From Olsenella_K sp051878835 (GTDB lineage: Bacteria > Actinomycetota > Coriobacteriia > Coriobacteriales > Atopobiaceae), in the NCBI GenBank assembly GCA_051878835.1, contig JBJEKW010000010.1:7250-71249 (forward strand): a stretch of DNA of 64,000 nt. The letters are read 5' to 3'. A program made the translations under genes and the position numbers. The notes under the pieces were generated by a model. That model worked only from the letters and a program-made list of their open reading frames with translations. It made no database searches and was not told the DNA's origin. Below are positions 17,802 to 27,130 of the stretch, piece after piece. The number at the start of each line of letters is the position of its first letter. The first letter of the stretch is position 1.

Positions 17802-19298
17802 ATGTCTTTGACCGACAGAACCAAACCAACCGATGTCTCCTTGAACACCGACCTCTACGAGATCACGATGGCCCAGGGATTCTGGGAGTCGGGCCTCGTG
17901 AACACGCAGGCTTGCTTCAACGTCTTCTTCCGTGACAACCCGTTTGGCGGCGGCTATGCCATCGCATGCGGCATGGGCCAGATCGCAGACCTCATCGAGA
18001 ACTTCGTGTTCGAGCAGGAGGACATCGACTATCTGGCTTCCCTGCAGGCACCTGGTGGCGGCCCCATGTTCAAGCCCGAGTTTTTGGATTACCTGCGCGA
18101 CTTCCGCATGGACGTGACCGTGCACGCCGTGCCCGAGGGCGACATCGTGTTCCCGCGCGAGCCCATGGTGCGCGTCGAGGGCTCGGTCATCGCCTGCCAG
18201 CTGCTGGAGACCGCTCTTCTGAACCTCGTGAACTTCCAGACGCTCGTCGCCACGAAGACCGCACGCATCGTCCTGGCCGCCCAGGGTCACCCCGTCAGCG
18301 ACTTCGGCCTGCGCCGTGCCCAGGGTCCCGACGGCGGTCTGGCCGTCGCCCGCGCGTCCTACATCGCCGGCGCCGCCAGCACGTCGAACGTCCTGGCCGG
18401 AAAGATCTACGGCATCCCCGTGTTTGGCACCCACGCCCACAGCTGGGTCATGGCCTTCCCGACCGAGCTGGACGCCTTCCGCGCCTTTGCCCGCTCCATG
18501 CCAAAGAACTGCGTGCTGCTGCTGGACACCTATGACGTGCACCAGGGCATAAAGAACGCCATCACCGTGGCAAAGGAGATGGAGCAGAGGGGCGAGCGCC
18601 TGGCCGCCATCCGCATTGACTCCGGCGACCTGGCAAAGCTGACGAAGGAGACGCGCAAGGCCTTCGACGACGCCGGCCTGCCGTACGTGAAGATCTCCGC
18701 CTCGAACGACCTGGACGAGTACACCATCCAGTCGCTGTACGCGCAGGGTGCCCCCATCGACTCGTTCGGTGTCGGCACAAAGCTGGCCACCTGCGACCCG
18801 CAGCCCGCGCTGGGCGGCGTCTACAAGCTGTCGGCCACGCGTCCTTCGGCCGACGCGCCCTGGGAGCCCGTCATCAAGCTGTCCGAGCAGATGTACAAGC
18901 GAACCATCCCCGGCATCCAGCACATCCTGCGCTTCACGGACGACTCCGGCTGCCCCGTGGGCGACATGATCCTGGACGACACCTACGACACGGGAGCCCA
19001 CGACCACATGGTGGACATCCTGGACCCCGTGACCTCCTACGACGTCAGCGGCTACGACTCGCACGAGCTTCTGGAGTGCGTGGTAAAGGACGGCGTTCGC
19101 GCGAAGGAGCCCGACACCATCGAGCAGGCGAAGTCGCGCTGCAGGGACGCCCTCATGCACCTGGACCCCTCCATCAAGCGCTTCCTGAACCCGCAGGTCT
19201 ATCCCGTGGGCATGGAGCAGGGCCTCTCGGACCTGCGTCAGCGCCTTGCCCGCACCGAGCGCGCCGGCTCCGGTCGCAAGCCTTCCCACCAGGAGTAG
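17802..19298 (+). CDS. pncB: nicotinate phosphoribosyltransferase
   Basis: The enzyme converts nicotinate and PRPP to nicotinate mononucleotide, the entry step of NAD salvage (Preiss-Handler pathway). The 498-residue sequence has the family start TDLYEITMAQGFWESG, the FRDNPFGGGYAIACG region, the phosphoribosyl-binding IRIDSGDLA loop, and FGVGTKLAT. AGGGGAACGCC precedes the ATG. The 5' leader (17719-17760) has a repeated GTGCTAGG-like octamer that could be an operator. A terminator follows directly. Confidence 0.95.
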   Translation: MSLTDRTKPTDVSLNTDLYEITMAQGFWESGLVNTQACFNVFFRDNPFGGGYAIACGMGQIADLIENFVFEQEDIDYLASLQAPGGGPMFKPEFLDYLRDFRMDVTVHAVPEGDIVFPREPMVRVEGSVIACQLLETALLNLVNFQTLVATKTARIVLAAQGHPVSDFGLRRAQGPDGGLAVARASYIAGAASTSNVLAGKIYGIPVFGTHAHSWVMAFPTELDAFRAFARSMPKNCVLLLDTYDVHQGIKNAITVAKEMEQRGERLAAIRIDSGDLAKLTKETRKAFDDAGLPYVKISASNDLDEYTIQSLYAQGAPIDSFGVGTKLATCDPQPALGGVYKLSATRPSADAPWEPVIKLSEQMYKRTIPGIQHILRFTDDSGCPVGDMILDDTYDTGAHDHMVDILDPVTSYDVSGYDSHELLECVVKDGVRAKEPDTIEQAKSRCRDALMHLDPSIKRFLNPQVYPVGMEQGLSDLRQRLARTERAGSGRKPSHQE

Positions 19299-19324
19299 CA
19301 CAGCCACATCGCACGGCACCCACA

Positions 19325-19354
19325 GCCGTCGCCCCCCAGGGCGGCGGCTTCTTT
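19325..19354 (+). terminator. terminator of pncB
   Basis: A 10-bp GC-rich stem with one G-U pair (19325-19334 with 19339-19348) is followed by TTCTTT. Confidence 0.85.
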
Positions 19355-19362
19355 GTTGTTCT

Positions 19363-19390
19363 TTCGACGTCGTGCTCTACCTGCTAGAAT
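19363..19390 (+). promoter_or_regulatory. possible argS promoter
   Basis: TTCGAC (19363-19368) and TAGAAT (19385-19390) are 16 bp apart. The -10 is good and the -35 is weak. Confidence 0.45.
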
Positions 19391-19418
19391 CATCCAGACC
19401 AACACAAAGGAGAAGAAC

Positions 19419-21260
19419 ATGCCCCAAGCGCTCGAGAACCTAGTACGCACCGCCCTGAAGTCCGCCCAGCAGGCGGGCGACCTCCCCGAGTTCGAGGTGG
19501 ACGACCTGGGGTTCGAGCGACCTGCCGACACCTCGAACGGCGACTGGAGCTCCACGGTGGCCATGCGCTCCGCGCGCCTGGCGCACACGTCGCCGCGCAA
19601 CATTGCCCAGGCCATCGTGGCGCACCTGCCCCAGGACCCCGGCGTGTCGAAGGTCGAGGTGGCCGGCCCCGGCTTCATCAACTTCTACCTGAACGCCGCC
19701 AGCAACAACGAGGTACTGCGCACCGCGCGTCAGCAGGGCATGGACTTCGGCCGCTCGAACATCGGCCACGGACTGAAGACCCAGGTCGAGTTCATCTCGG
19801 CCAACCCCGTTGGACCCATGCACATCGGCCACGGCCGCTGGGCCGCGTTGGGCGACTCGCTGTGCCGTGTGATGGAGCACGCCGGCTACGACATCGAGCG
19901 CGAGTACTACATCAACGACCACGGCAGCCAGATGGACGTGTTTGGCCGCTCGGTCTCGAAGCGCTACCTGCAGCTGTTCGAGCTGGTGCAGCAGGGTCAC
20001 ACGCTGGACCAGGCCTACGAGGCACTTATCGCCGACCGCCAGGCCTTCGTGAACGACGAGGACGACTCCGCCCCCGACACGCACCCGTACCAGAACGAGT
20101 TCATGCATGACCTGGGCGAGGACTCATACGGTGGCGACTACATCATCGACGTGGCGATGCACTTCGCCCGCGAGGATGGTGACGCCTGGCTGACCAGGAC
20201 CTCCGAGGAGCGCGTGTCCGACTTCCGCGAGCGCGGCTACCAGCTGATGCTGGCCTCCATCCGCAAGACCTGCCACGAGGCGCGCTGCGACTTCGATGTG
20301 TGGTTCTCGGAGCGCTCCTTGTACCAGAAGGACGCCAACGGCCAGGACGCGGTCGACCGCGCCTTCGCAAAGCTGGACCAGATGGGCTACCTGTACCGCA
20401 CCGACGACGGCGCGCTGTGGTTCCGCACGACCGACTTCGGCGACGACAAGGACCGCGTGCTCATAAAGTCCAACGGCCAGTACACCTACTTCGCCTCCGA
20501 CATCGCGTACCACTACAACAAGTTCCAGCGCGTGGATCACGTCATCGACATCTGGGGCGCCGACCACCACGGCTACATCAAGCGCGTCGACGCCGCCTGC
20601 TCGGCACTGGGCTATCCTGGCCAGTTCGAGGTGCTGCTGGGCCAGCTGGTGAATCTGCTGCGCAACGGCGTCGCGGTGCGCATGTCCAAGCGCAAGGGCA
20701 CCATGATCACCTTCGACGAGCTGCTGGACGAGGTGGGCGTCGACGCCACGCGCTACACGCTGATCTCAAAGAGCTCGAACCAGGTCATCGACTTCGACAT
20801 CGAGAAGGTAAAGGAGAAGAGCCAGGACAACCCCGTCTACTACGTTCAGTACGCGCACGCCCGCATCTGCTCCATCCTGCGTCGCGCCGCAGGCGTCAGC
20901 GTGGAGGAGGCCCAGCAGATGGGCATGGCTGCCGTGGCGCAGAAGGCAGTGGGCGACGACTACGACCTGGGCCTGCTGACCGACCCGTCCGAGCTGGCGC
21001 TCTCGCGCAAGGTGGGGGAGTTCCCCGGCCTGGTCGAGGGCTGCGCCCGCGACCGCGCGCCGTTCAGGCTGACGCACTACGCAGAGGAGCTGGCGGGCGA
21101 GTTCCACTCGTTCTACGGCCGCTGCCAGGTGCTGCCCAGCGAGGGACGCCCGGTGGACCTGCAGCTGTCGCGCGCCCGTCTGGCAGCCTGCGACGCCGTC
21201 CGCTCGGTCCTGGCGCTGACGCTCAGCCTCATTGGAGTGTCCGCTCCGCTGGCGATGTAG
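19419..21260 (+). CDS. argS: arginyl-tRNA synthetase
   Basis: This class I synthetase charges tRNA-Arg. The 613-residue chain has the N-terminal Add-1 domain, the HIGH motif in GPMHIGHGRWAALGDSL, the KMSK-type motif VRMSKRKGTMITFDE, and a C-terminal DALR anticodon-binding domain (YVQYAHARICSILRRA). The start is the ATG behind AAAGGAGAAG. A suitable substrate, tRNA-Arg (TCT), is encoded at 40.6 kb. Confidence 0.97.
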   Translation: MPQALENLVRTALKSAQQAGDLPEFEVDDLGFERPADTSNGDWSSTVAMRSARLAHTSPRNIAQAIVAHLPQDPGVSKVEVAGPGFINFYLNAASNNEVLRTARQQGMDFGRSNIGHGLKTQVEFISANPVGPMHIGHGRWAALGDSLCRVMEHAGYDIEREYYINDHGSQMDVFGRSVSKRYLQLFELVQQGHTLDQAYEALIADRQAFVNDEDDSAPDTHPYQNEFMHDLGEDSYGGDYIIDVAMHFAREDGDAWLTRTSEERVSDFRERGYQLMLASIRKTCHEARCDFDVWFSERSLYQKDANGQDAVDRAFAKLDQMGYLYRTDDGALWFRTTDFGDDKDRVLIKSNGQYTYFASDIAYHYNKFQRVDHVIDIWGADHHGYIKRVDAACSALGYPGQFEVLLGQLVNLLRNGVAVRMSKRKGTMITFDELLDEVGVDATRYTLISKSSNQVIDFDIEKVKEKSQDNPVYYVQYAHARICSILRRAAGVSVEEAQQMGMAAVAQKAVGDDYDLGLLTDPSELALSRKVGEFPGLVEGCARDRAPFRLTHYAEELAGEFHSFYGRCQVLPSEGRPVDLQLSRARLAACDAVRSVLALTLSLIGVSAPLAM

Positions 21261-21437
21261 CGTGAGCCGGAATTTACAAAATATATGTGCTTCTGCTACC
21301 GCTAGCTGGTCTCCATCGCCCGCATTATGAACATACGTTTAACATGCAGCCTCTGTTCAAAAGCGTGCAATCATCAATTTGTATTTTTACGCTAACGTGG
21401 TAGCTGAAAGCGCTGTGTGCGACCGAACGCCTCTTCA

Positions 21438-21459
21438 GGGGACCCCGCCGGGGTCCCTT
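21438..21459 (+). terminator. probable terminator of argS
   Basis: An 8-bp perfect stem GGGACCCC/GGGGTCCC has a 3-nt loop. The T tract is short (TT), so it may be a weak or Rho-assisted terminator. The preceding 170 bp (21261-21437) is AT-rich and shows no gene. Confidence 0.55.
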
Positions 21460-21516
21460 GATGCTATGTGGGGCTCGATGCGTGCCTCAGGGCGGACGTG
21501 GTGATAGGAGGATGCT

Positions 21517-22200
21517 GTGGAGCTGCGGGAGTACATGTCCATACGACGCGCCTACAACCTCGTGCGCCAGTCGGTTCCTGCAAAGAAGCGCCTCACATTC
21601 GAGGAATTTGCCATTCTGTGTCGTCTGGCCCTGGCGGGTGTTCCCCAGAAGACCTCCGACATCGCCGACTACCAGGACGCCCTCAGGCCGACCATGACGC
21701 ATAGGACGAACCACCTGGCCCGCCTGGGCCTCATCGACCGCGGAAGCGGCATGAAGGACAAGAGGAACATCGTGTGCTCTATCTCGGACGAGGGCGAGGA
21801 GTACGTGGACTTCCTGTGCCAGAAGACCTGCGACGAGATCCTGTCGGGCCAGGCGCTGTCGCGCACGTCCCCCGAGAGGGTGCGTCGCTACGTGGACGCC
21901 ATGGGCGCCGTGTATTGCACCGCCAGCGACCTGGTGCTTCTGGGAATCTCCGTGGATCCGCGCGGAGCGTGCTCGGTGACTGACCTCGTTGCCAGGCTGG
22001 GGCTTCTGCAGCCCACCGTGTCCATGTCGGTGAGCTCCTTGGTGGAGGACGGCTGCGTGCAGAGGCGCAGGGACCCGAACGCCTCCAACCGCATCGTGAA
22101 CCTGACCCTGACGGAGGAGGGGCGCAAGGAGGCCGAGCAGCTGTGCAAGCTGGTGGACGGCATCGTCGTCCGCAGGCGCATGCGCTTCCGCCCCGCATAG
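21517..22200 (+). CDS. regulator with two tandem MarR-type winged-helix domains
   Basis: This is a probable DNA-binding regulator of 227 residues. The first half (about 20-105) has a MarR-like helix-turn-helix and wing: RPTMTHRTNHLARLGLIDR with the DKRN wing. The second half (about 125-215) repeats the layout: QPTVSMSVSSLVEDGCVQRR, DPNASNRIVNL and LTEEGRKEAEQL. A usual MarR protein is about 150 residues with one such domain and works as a dimer; this chain may form the dimer internally. A GTG start is used, with AGGAGG 5 nt upstream; ATG at 21535 is an alternative. The gene stands alone between argS and rho, so its targets are unknown. Confidence 0.75.
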   Translation: MELREYMSIRRAYNLVRQSVPAKKRLTFEEFAILCRLALAGVPQKTSDIADYQDALRPTMTHRTNHLARLGLIDRGSGMKDKRNIVCSISDEGEEYVDFLCQKTCDEILSGQALSRTSPERVRRYVDAMGAVYCTASDLVLLGISVDPRGACSVTDLVARLGLLQPTVSMSVSSLVEDGCVQRRRDPNASNRIVNLTLTEEGRKEAEQLCKLVDGIVVRRRMRFRPA

Positions 22201-22281
22201 GCTGTCCACGGCCATCCAATCCGTCTGCGCTGTGCGCAAATCAGCAGGAAGCAAAGCTTTTTTCGTCATCCGAACGTTTGC

Positions 22282-22290
22282 GTGGTATAT
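22282..22290 (+). promoter_or_regulatory. possible extended -10 promoter of rho
   Basis: TGG immediately followed by TATATT gives an extended -10, about 200 bp before rho. That leaves a long untranslated leader, in which no clear terminator hairpin was found. Confidence 0.4.
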
Positions 22291-22491
22291 TCATGCACGT
22301 GAAGGGGCTGATTTACCAGCTTGTGCGCACTTCTTGCCCTCCTGCGCGTGTAGCCCCGCATTCAAACTCCCGGTGGATTTCTAGCATTCCCCGCAGGTCA
22401 GTTCTGCGGCCATGTGCCCTTTTGACTGGTTGATGCCCAGGGCATCCGTTGTCGTCGTGCTTGGCTGCAGCCTAGAAGGATGGTCAACCAT

Positions 22492-24747
22492 ATGTCAGAC
22501 GATATGAACGAGCCCCAGCAGGCGCCGCTGTTCGAGCAGCCTGCGGCAGCCCCCGTGCAGGCTCAGCATGCAGATGCGCAGCCGCAGGAGCAGCCCGCCG
22601 CACAGGCGCCCCAGCAGGCTCAGCCTCAGGAGCCCGGGCAGCCGCAGCAGCAGGATACTCCCGTCTCCGAGGCCACGCCCCGCAGGCGCACCACGCGCAG
22701 GCGCAAGCCCGCGGCCGATGCGCAGCAGGAGCAGCCGGAGGGCACCCAGGAGCAGGCCGCTGCGGCCGACGCACCCAAGCCCCACCGTCGCCGCCGTGCC
22801 GGAAAGAAGGCGCTGGAGGCGGCCGAGGCGGCTCGGCAGGCGGCCCAGGCCCAGCAGAACGCTACCGGCCAGTCCGACCAGGCGGGCCAGCAGCCCAAGC
22901 CCGTGCGCCGTCGTGCCAGGAAGGCCGACCCCGAGCAGGTCATGCCCGTGGGGCTGGGTCCCCAGGCCGAGCAGGAGCATGAGTCCCAGGAGTCCCAGGA
23001 CCAGCAGGGCCAGGACGAGGGCCAGCGCAAGCCCGCTCGCAGGATGCGCACCCGTCGTACCAGGCGCAGCGAGGTCCAGGCGGAGGAACAGGCATCAGAC
23101 GACCAGCAGCCGCAGGATCAGACCCAGCAGCCGCAGAACGATTCCGGTGACGTGGCGCAGGACGCGCAGGAGGGGTCCGAGCAGGACCAGCAGCACCAGC
23201 AGCGTCGCGGCAGGCAGCGCCACCCGGGAGACCTGGGCTCGGCGCAGTCCGAGGACGAGCAGGCGTCCGGCGAGGGCAACAACCGCCGCAGGCGCCACAA
23301 CCGCGAGCGCGTGCGCAACTCCGACCAGCACAACGACCAGCGCGGCTCGTACAACGACCGCAACGAGCGCGGACGAAACTCCCGCTACGACCGCAACGAG
23401 CGCTACCAGGACAACCGCAACAACCGCCGCAACAACAACCGCCGCAACAACCGCTCCGAGCAGCAGACCGAGCCCAGCCTGACCATCGAGGACCTGCAGG
23501 TCATGAAGGTGGCCGAGCTGCGCAGCAAGGCCGCGGAGCTGGACGTCGAGCACGTTGGCCTGCGCAAGGCCGAGCTGGTGCAGGCCATCTACAAGGCCGC
23601 CGCGCTTGCCGAGGGCTTCCGTCCCGTCGACGGCATCCTGGACATCCAGAGCGAGGGCTATGGCTTTCTACGCACGGGCAACTACATGCAAGGCGACAAC
23701 GACGCCTTCGTGCACCAGCAGCTCATCCGCCAGTACGGCCTGCGCCCAGGCGACAGGATCCAGGGCAGCGTGACCCCGGGCCGCTCGAACAACAAGTTCC
23801 CGCCCCTGGGAAAGATCGACGCCATCAACGGCATGCCTCCCGAGATGGCAAAGAAGCGCCCGCGCTTCCGCGACCTGACGCCCATCTATCCCAACGAGCG
23901 CCTGATCATGGAGCACGGCAAGGACTCCATCACGGGTCGCGCCATCGACCTGGTGGCCCCCATCGGCAAGGGCCAGCGCGGCCTCATCGTCAGCCCGCCC
24001 AAGGCCGGCAAGACCACCGTGCTAAAGAACATCTGCCAGTCCATCACCGCCAACAACCCCGAGGTGCACCTGTTCTGCCTGCTGGTGGACGAGCGCCCCG
24101 AGGAGGTCACCGACATGGAGCGCTCCATCCAGGGCACCGTCGTGGCCTCGACGTTCGACATGCCCGCCAGCAACCACACCGCCGTGTCCGAGCTGGTCAT
24201 CGAGCATGCCAAGCGCCTGGTCGAGATGGGCCAGGACGTCGTGGTGGTGCTGGATTCCATCACCAGGCTGGCCCGCGCGTACAACCTGGCCGCCCCCGCC
24301 AGCGGACGCATCCTGTCCGGCGGCGTGGACTCGGCGGCCCTGTACCCGCCAAAGAAGTTCCTGGGCGCCGCCCGCAACATCGAAAACGGCGGCTCCCTCA
24401 CCATCCTGGCCTCCGCGCTGGTGGACACCGGCTCAAAGATGGACGAGGTCATATTCGAGGAGTTCAAGGGCACCGGCAACATGGAGCTAAAGCTGGACCG
24501 TGAGCTGGCCGACAAGCGCATCTTCCCGGCCATCGACCCCGTGGCCTCCGGCACGCGCAACGAGGAGCTGCTGCTGGACCCCGAGCTGACGCCGTTCATA
24601 TGGGGCATCCGTCGCGTCCTCGCAAACATGAACAATACCGAGCGTGCCGCAACCGCCCTGGTAAAGGGGCTGCGCGCCACCGCCTCGAACGAGGAGTTCC
24701 TCATCCGCTCCGCAAAGAAGGCCCAGCAGACCGAGTACATGCTTTAG
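22492..24747 (+). CDS. rho: transcription termination factor Rho
   Basis: Rho is the hexameric RNA-dependent ATPase that terminates transcription. The conserved body starts near residue 330 (LTIEDLQVMKVAELRSKA). It contains the RNA-binding domain (GYGFLRTGNYMQGDNDAFV), Walker A PPKAGKTT (Lys507), Walker B VVVVLDSITRLARAYN and the R-loop. Ahead of it lie about 325 residues of low-complexity sequence, first Q/P/A-rich and then R/N/D-rich (runs of NNRR and NDQR). Arginine-rich N-terminal insertions are known from other actinobacterial Rho proteins. ATG 22492 is preferred because AAGGATGG lies 8 nt upstream; ATG 22480 overlaps that site. Confidence 0.95.
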   Translation: MSDDMNEPQQAPLFEQPAAAPVQAQHADAQPQEQPAAQAPQQAQPQEPGQPQQQDTPVSEATPRRRTTRRRKPAADAQQEQPEGTQEQAAAADAPKPHRRRRAGKKALEAAEAARQAAQAQQNATGQSDQAGQQPKPVRRRARKADPEQVMPVGLGPQAEQEHESQESQDQQGQDEGQRKPARRMRTRRTRRSEVQAEEQASDDQQPQDQTQQPQNDSGDVAQDAQEGSEQDQQHQQRRGRQRHPGDLGSAQSEDEQASGEGNNRRRRHNRERVRNSDQHNDQRGSYNDRNERGRNSRYDRNERYQDNRNNRRNNNRRNNRSEQQTEPSLTIEDLQVMKVAELRSKAAELDVEHVGLRKAELVQAIYKAAALAEGFRPVDGILDIQSEGYGFLRTGNYMQGDNDAFVHQQLIRQYGLRPGDRIQGSVTPGRSNNKFPPLGKIDAINGMPPEMAKKRPRFRDLTPIYPNERLIMEHGKDSITGRAIDLVAPIGKGQRGLIVSPPKAGKTTVLKNICQSITANNPEVHLFCLLVDERPEEVTDMERSIQGTVVASTFDMPASNHTAVSELVIEHAKRLVEMGQDVVVVLDSITRLARAYNLAAPASGRILSGGVDSAALYPPKKFLGAARNIENGGSLTILASALVDTGSKMDEVIFEEFKGTGNMELKLDRELADKRIFPAIDPVASGTRNEELLLDPELTPFIWGIRRVLANMNNTERAATALVKGLRATASNEEFLIRSAKKAQQTEYML

Positions 24748-24787
24748 GGGACTGCTCCCGGCAGGCCAGTCCTTCTTGGCAACATGG

Positions 24788-24823
24788 GGGAGAGGTACGA
24801 CGGGTGCCGCGCCTCTCCCTTTG
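24788..24823 (+). terminator. terminator of rho
   Basis: GGGAGAGG pairs with CCTCTCCC, followed by TTTG. A second, weaker stem GGACTG/CAGTCC followed by TTCTT lies just upstream (24748-24778). Confidence 0.7.
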
Positions 24824-24969
24824 TCATTTGTTCAGGCTCGCGCGATATTGAGAAACGCATCAATTGGCGGTGCCCCTGCAGGGGGTGCGTGGTATGGTTC
24901 TACACAGCTGTGTGTGATTTCCAGACGCGCGGGAGTCTGCCCGCGTTTTTTCGTTGAGGGGTAACGTCG

Positions 24970-26508
24970 ATGGTCAGCAATCGAAAGTCTCCGGCGATAT
25001 TCGCCGGCCTGGTGGGCGTGGCAACGTTCTTCGTTCCGCTGCCGGCACATGCGCTCTCGCTGCCCATAGACGTGCCGTTTGAGTTCCCCTTCAACTTCCA
25101 GGACTTCATCGGGTCGCCCACCGCGTACTTCGTGCTGGGCTGCGTCGCCGGTGCCGCCCTGTCCGGCTCCATCGTGATGGCGGTCGAGAAGACCCGCCAG
25201 GACAAGCTGGCGCAGCACATCCGCGAAGGCGCGCAGGACGCGCGGCAGCTGGTCCGCAACGCCCAGCTGCAGGAGCAGCGGGAGCAGGCCCAGCAGACCC
25301 AGGAGGAGCCCACCCAGCACATCGAGCACGGTACGGCTGCCGCCGCGGCGGCAACGTCGGAGCCCGAGTCAGTGCCGGTGCAGGCAGCGGCAGCTCAGGC
25401 GGTCGAGCCCGTCGAGGCCGCGGTGGCTGCCCAGCAGGCTCAGCAGCCGCGCGCAGCCGAGTCCGCCACCCAGTCGCAGAGCACGGCCGTCGAGGCCCCG
25501 CAGCCCCAGCAGCCTGCCATGCGTCCGCGTCCGTCCGCGTCCATGCTGGACGCCCTGCTGCCCAGGATCGACGGGGACCTTGGGACCCCTGCCGCGGTGT
25601 CGTCGGCGCCCGCTCAGCAGTCGCAGGTCCATGGCACCGCTGCGGCACAGCACACCGCTGGCGCGCAGCCCGCGCCCGCACAGCCTGCGGCAGCACCGCG
25701 CTCCACGTATGCCGAGCGTCAGCGCAACCGCCGCCGTGGCGTGCGCAGCCTTCTGACCGAGCGCCTGGGCTCCAACATGATGGACGACATCCCCGTGATC
25801 ACGCGTGCCGACGGTACGGTGGCCGACATCGGCACCGACTGGTGGGACCGCACCATGGGCAACACCATCACGCGCCTGTCCGACGTGGACGATTCCAAGC
25901 GACTGGGCATGCGCCCGGCAGACGAGACCACCGACCTGGAGGCCGCAGCCGTGCTGAGCCAGGCCGTGCGCCGCGAGGAGCGCTCGCGCATGCTGGCTGA
26001 CCGCCTGCCCAACTTCGACCGTCCGCTGTATCCCGAGCAGCCGCAGCAGGCTGCCACGGCTACGACCGCCGTGTCCAACCAGTACAACTCAGCCTCCTCG
26101 GACGAGGACGAGTTCGAGCAGGCCATGCGTGCCATGGAGGACCGCATGCCCAACCGCGGCGTCACCACCGCCGACGACGTCGCCGTGACGGGCGTCGTGC
26201 CCACCGTGGCCCTGGACAACTTCCAGTCCGTCGGAGCCTCCGCGCCCACGCCCTCCGAGGCCGAGCTGTCCCACGTGGACGACCTCGTGCAGCAGGAGGT
26301 GCAGCGCAACCGCAAGGACCTCCCGCGCCGTCGCCGCCGCAGCCTGCGTGTGGTCGAGGGCGGGGGAGCCACCGAGCGCCCAGCCAGCCCGGACGACACC
26401 GCGCGCATGGCCCACGGGTCCTACCGTCCCAAGCACATGCGCCACACCGCGCCCCAGGACGACGACACGGACGGTCAGGGCAGCCCCCGCGGCACCATGA
26501 GGGCATAG
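24970..26508 (+). CDS. membrane-anchored Q/A-rich protein of unknown function
   Basis: This 512-residue protein is not recognised. Residues 1-28 look like a signal peptide or first membrane helix (FAGLVGVATFFVPLPAHA). A short F/P-rich loop and a second hydrophobic segment at about 52-73 (YFVLGCVAGAALSGSIVMAV) follow, and the rest is predicted cytosolic. Residues 85-260 are disordered and rich in Q, A, E and P. A more ordered part (about 255-345) has DDIPVITRADGTVADIGTDW, and the C-terminus has a basic RRRRR patch. The GTAACG leader has only GAGGGG as a binding site. The neighbour VanZ-like gene starts 2 nt after the stop, so the two probably form an operon. Confidence 0.7.
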   Translation: MVSNRKSPAIFAGLVGVATFFVPLPAHALSLPIDVPFEFPFNFQDFIGSPTAYFVLGCVAGAALSGSIVMAVEKTRQDKLAQHIREGAQDARQLVRNAQLQEQREQAQQTQEEPTQHIEHGTAAAAAATSEPESVPVQAAAAQAVEPVEAAVAAQQAQQPRAAESATQSQSTAVEAPQPQQPAMRPRPSASMLDALLPRIDGDLGTPAAVSSAPAQQSQVHGTAAAQHTAGAQPAPAQPAAAPRSTYAERQRNRRRGVRSLLTERLGSNMMDDIPVITRADGTVADIGTDWWDRTMGNTITRLSDVDDSKRLGMRPADETTDLEAAAVLSQAVRREERSRMLADRLPNFDRPLYPEQPQQAATATTAVSNQYNSASSDEDEFEQAMRAMEDRMPNRGVTTADDVAVTGVVPTVALDNFQSVGASAPTPSEAELSHVDDLVQQEVQRNRKDLPRRRRRSLRVVEGGGATERPASPDDTARMAHGSYRPKHMRHTAPQDDDTDGQGSPRGTMRA

Positions 26509-26510
26509 CC

Positions 26511-26966
26511 GTGCAAAAAGACTCCAATCGTGGCGCACGCCTGGCGTGGACGTTTGCGCTCGTGCTGTGGGTAGCCTTCATGTGGGGCCACTCGCTGGCC
26601 AACGGCGACGCTTCCTCGCTGGAGAGCAGCCATGCCGTAGCAATCCTGAAGCCACTCCTGAACGCGCTGGGCATCGTTGACCAGCACGAGATGACCTATG
26701 CGGTTCGCAAGACCGCGCACTTCTGCGAGTATGCGGTCATGGGCATACTGCTGTGGCAAAACGGGCGTGTGCGCCGTCTGGACTCCAGCCGTGGCAGCGG
26801 CTGGTGGGCGACGCTGGCCCTGGCCATTCCCGTGTGCGACGAGTTCATCCAGGCCTTCGTTCCGGGCCGCACGTCCATGGTCTCGGACGTGATTCTGGAC
26901 TTCTGCGGTGCCTGCTGCGGCCTTCTGGTGGCCCTGGGCGTGCGCCGTCTGATGCGTGCACGTTAG
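26511..26966 (+). CDS. VanZ-family membrane protein
   Basis: This 151-residue integral membrane protein has four hydrophobic segments and the VanZ signatures: RKTAHFCEYAVMGILL in the middle and CDEFIQAFVPGRTSMVSDVILDFCGA near the end. VanZ from vancomycin-resistance clusters gives low-level teicoplanin resistance, but most chromosomal homologues have no known role. The start is a GTG 2 nt after the upstream gene, with GAGGG upstream. It is coupled to the membrane-anchored protein rather than to resistance genes. Confidence 0.85.
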   Translation: MQKDSNRGARLAWTFALVLWVAFMWGHSLANGDASSLESSHAVAILKPLLNALGIVDQHEMTYAVRKTAHFCEYAVMGILLWQNGRVRRLDSSRGSGWWATLALAIPVCDEFIQAFVPGRTSMVSDVILDFCGACCGLLVALGVRRLMRAR

Positions 26967-27130
26967 ATAAATGTTTCGCGCTAATAAAGGCTGTTACAAA
27001 ACCAAGAACAACGCGTGGCAATGGTTCCAAACTGCGATTCCCCGCCTAAAGTATCTTTCAACGAAACGTTGGCTGCGCCCGTTCGTTGCCAACGCGCAAA
27101 GGTAGCAAGGATACGAGAGGGGAATCTATC

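Noticed and set aside
26511..26966. VanZ-like gene as evidence of glycopeptide resistance
   Set aside because: No vanHAX, vanY or vanRS genes are nearby, and VanZ-like proteins are widespread in sensitive bacteria.
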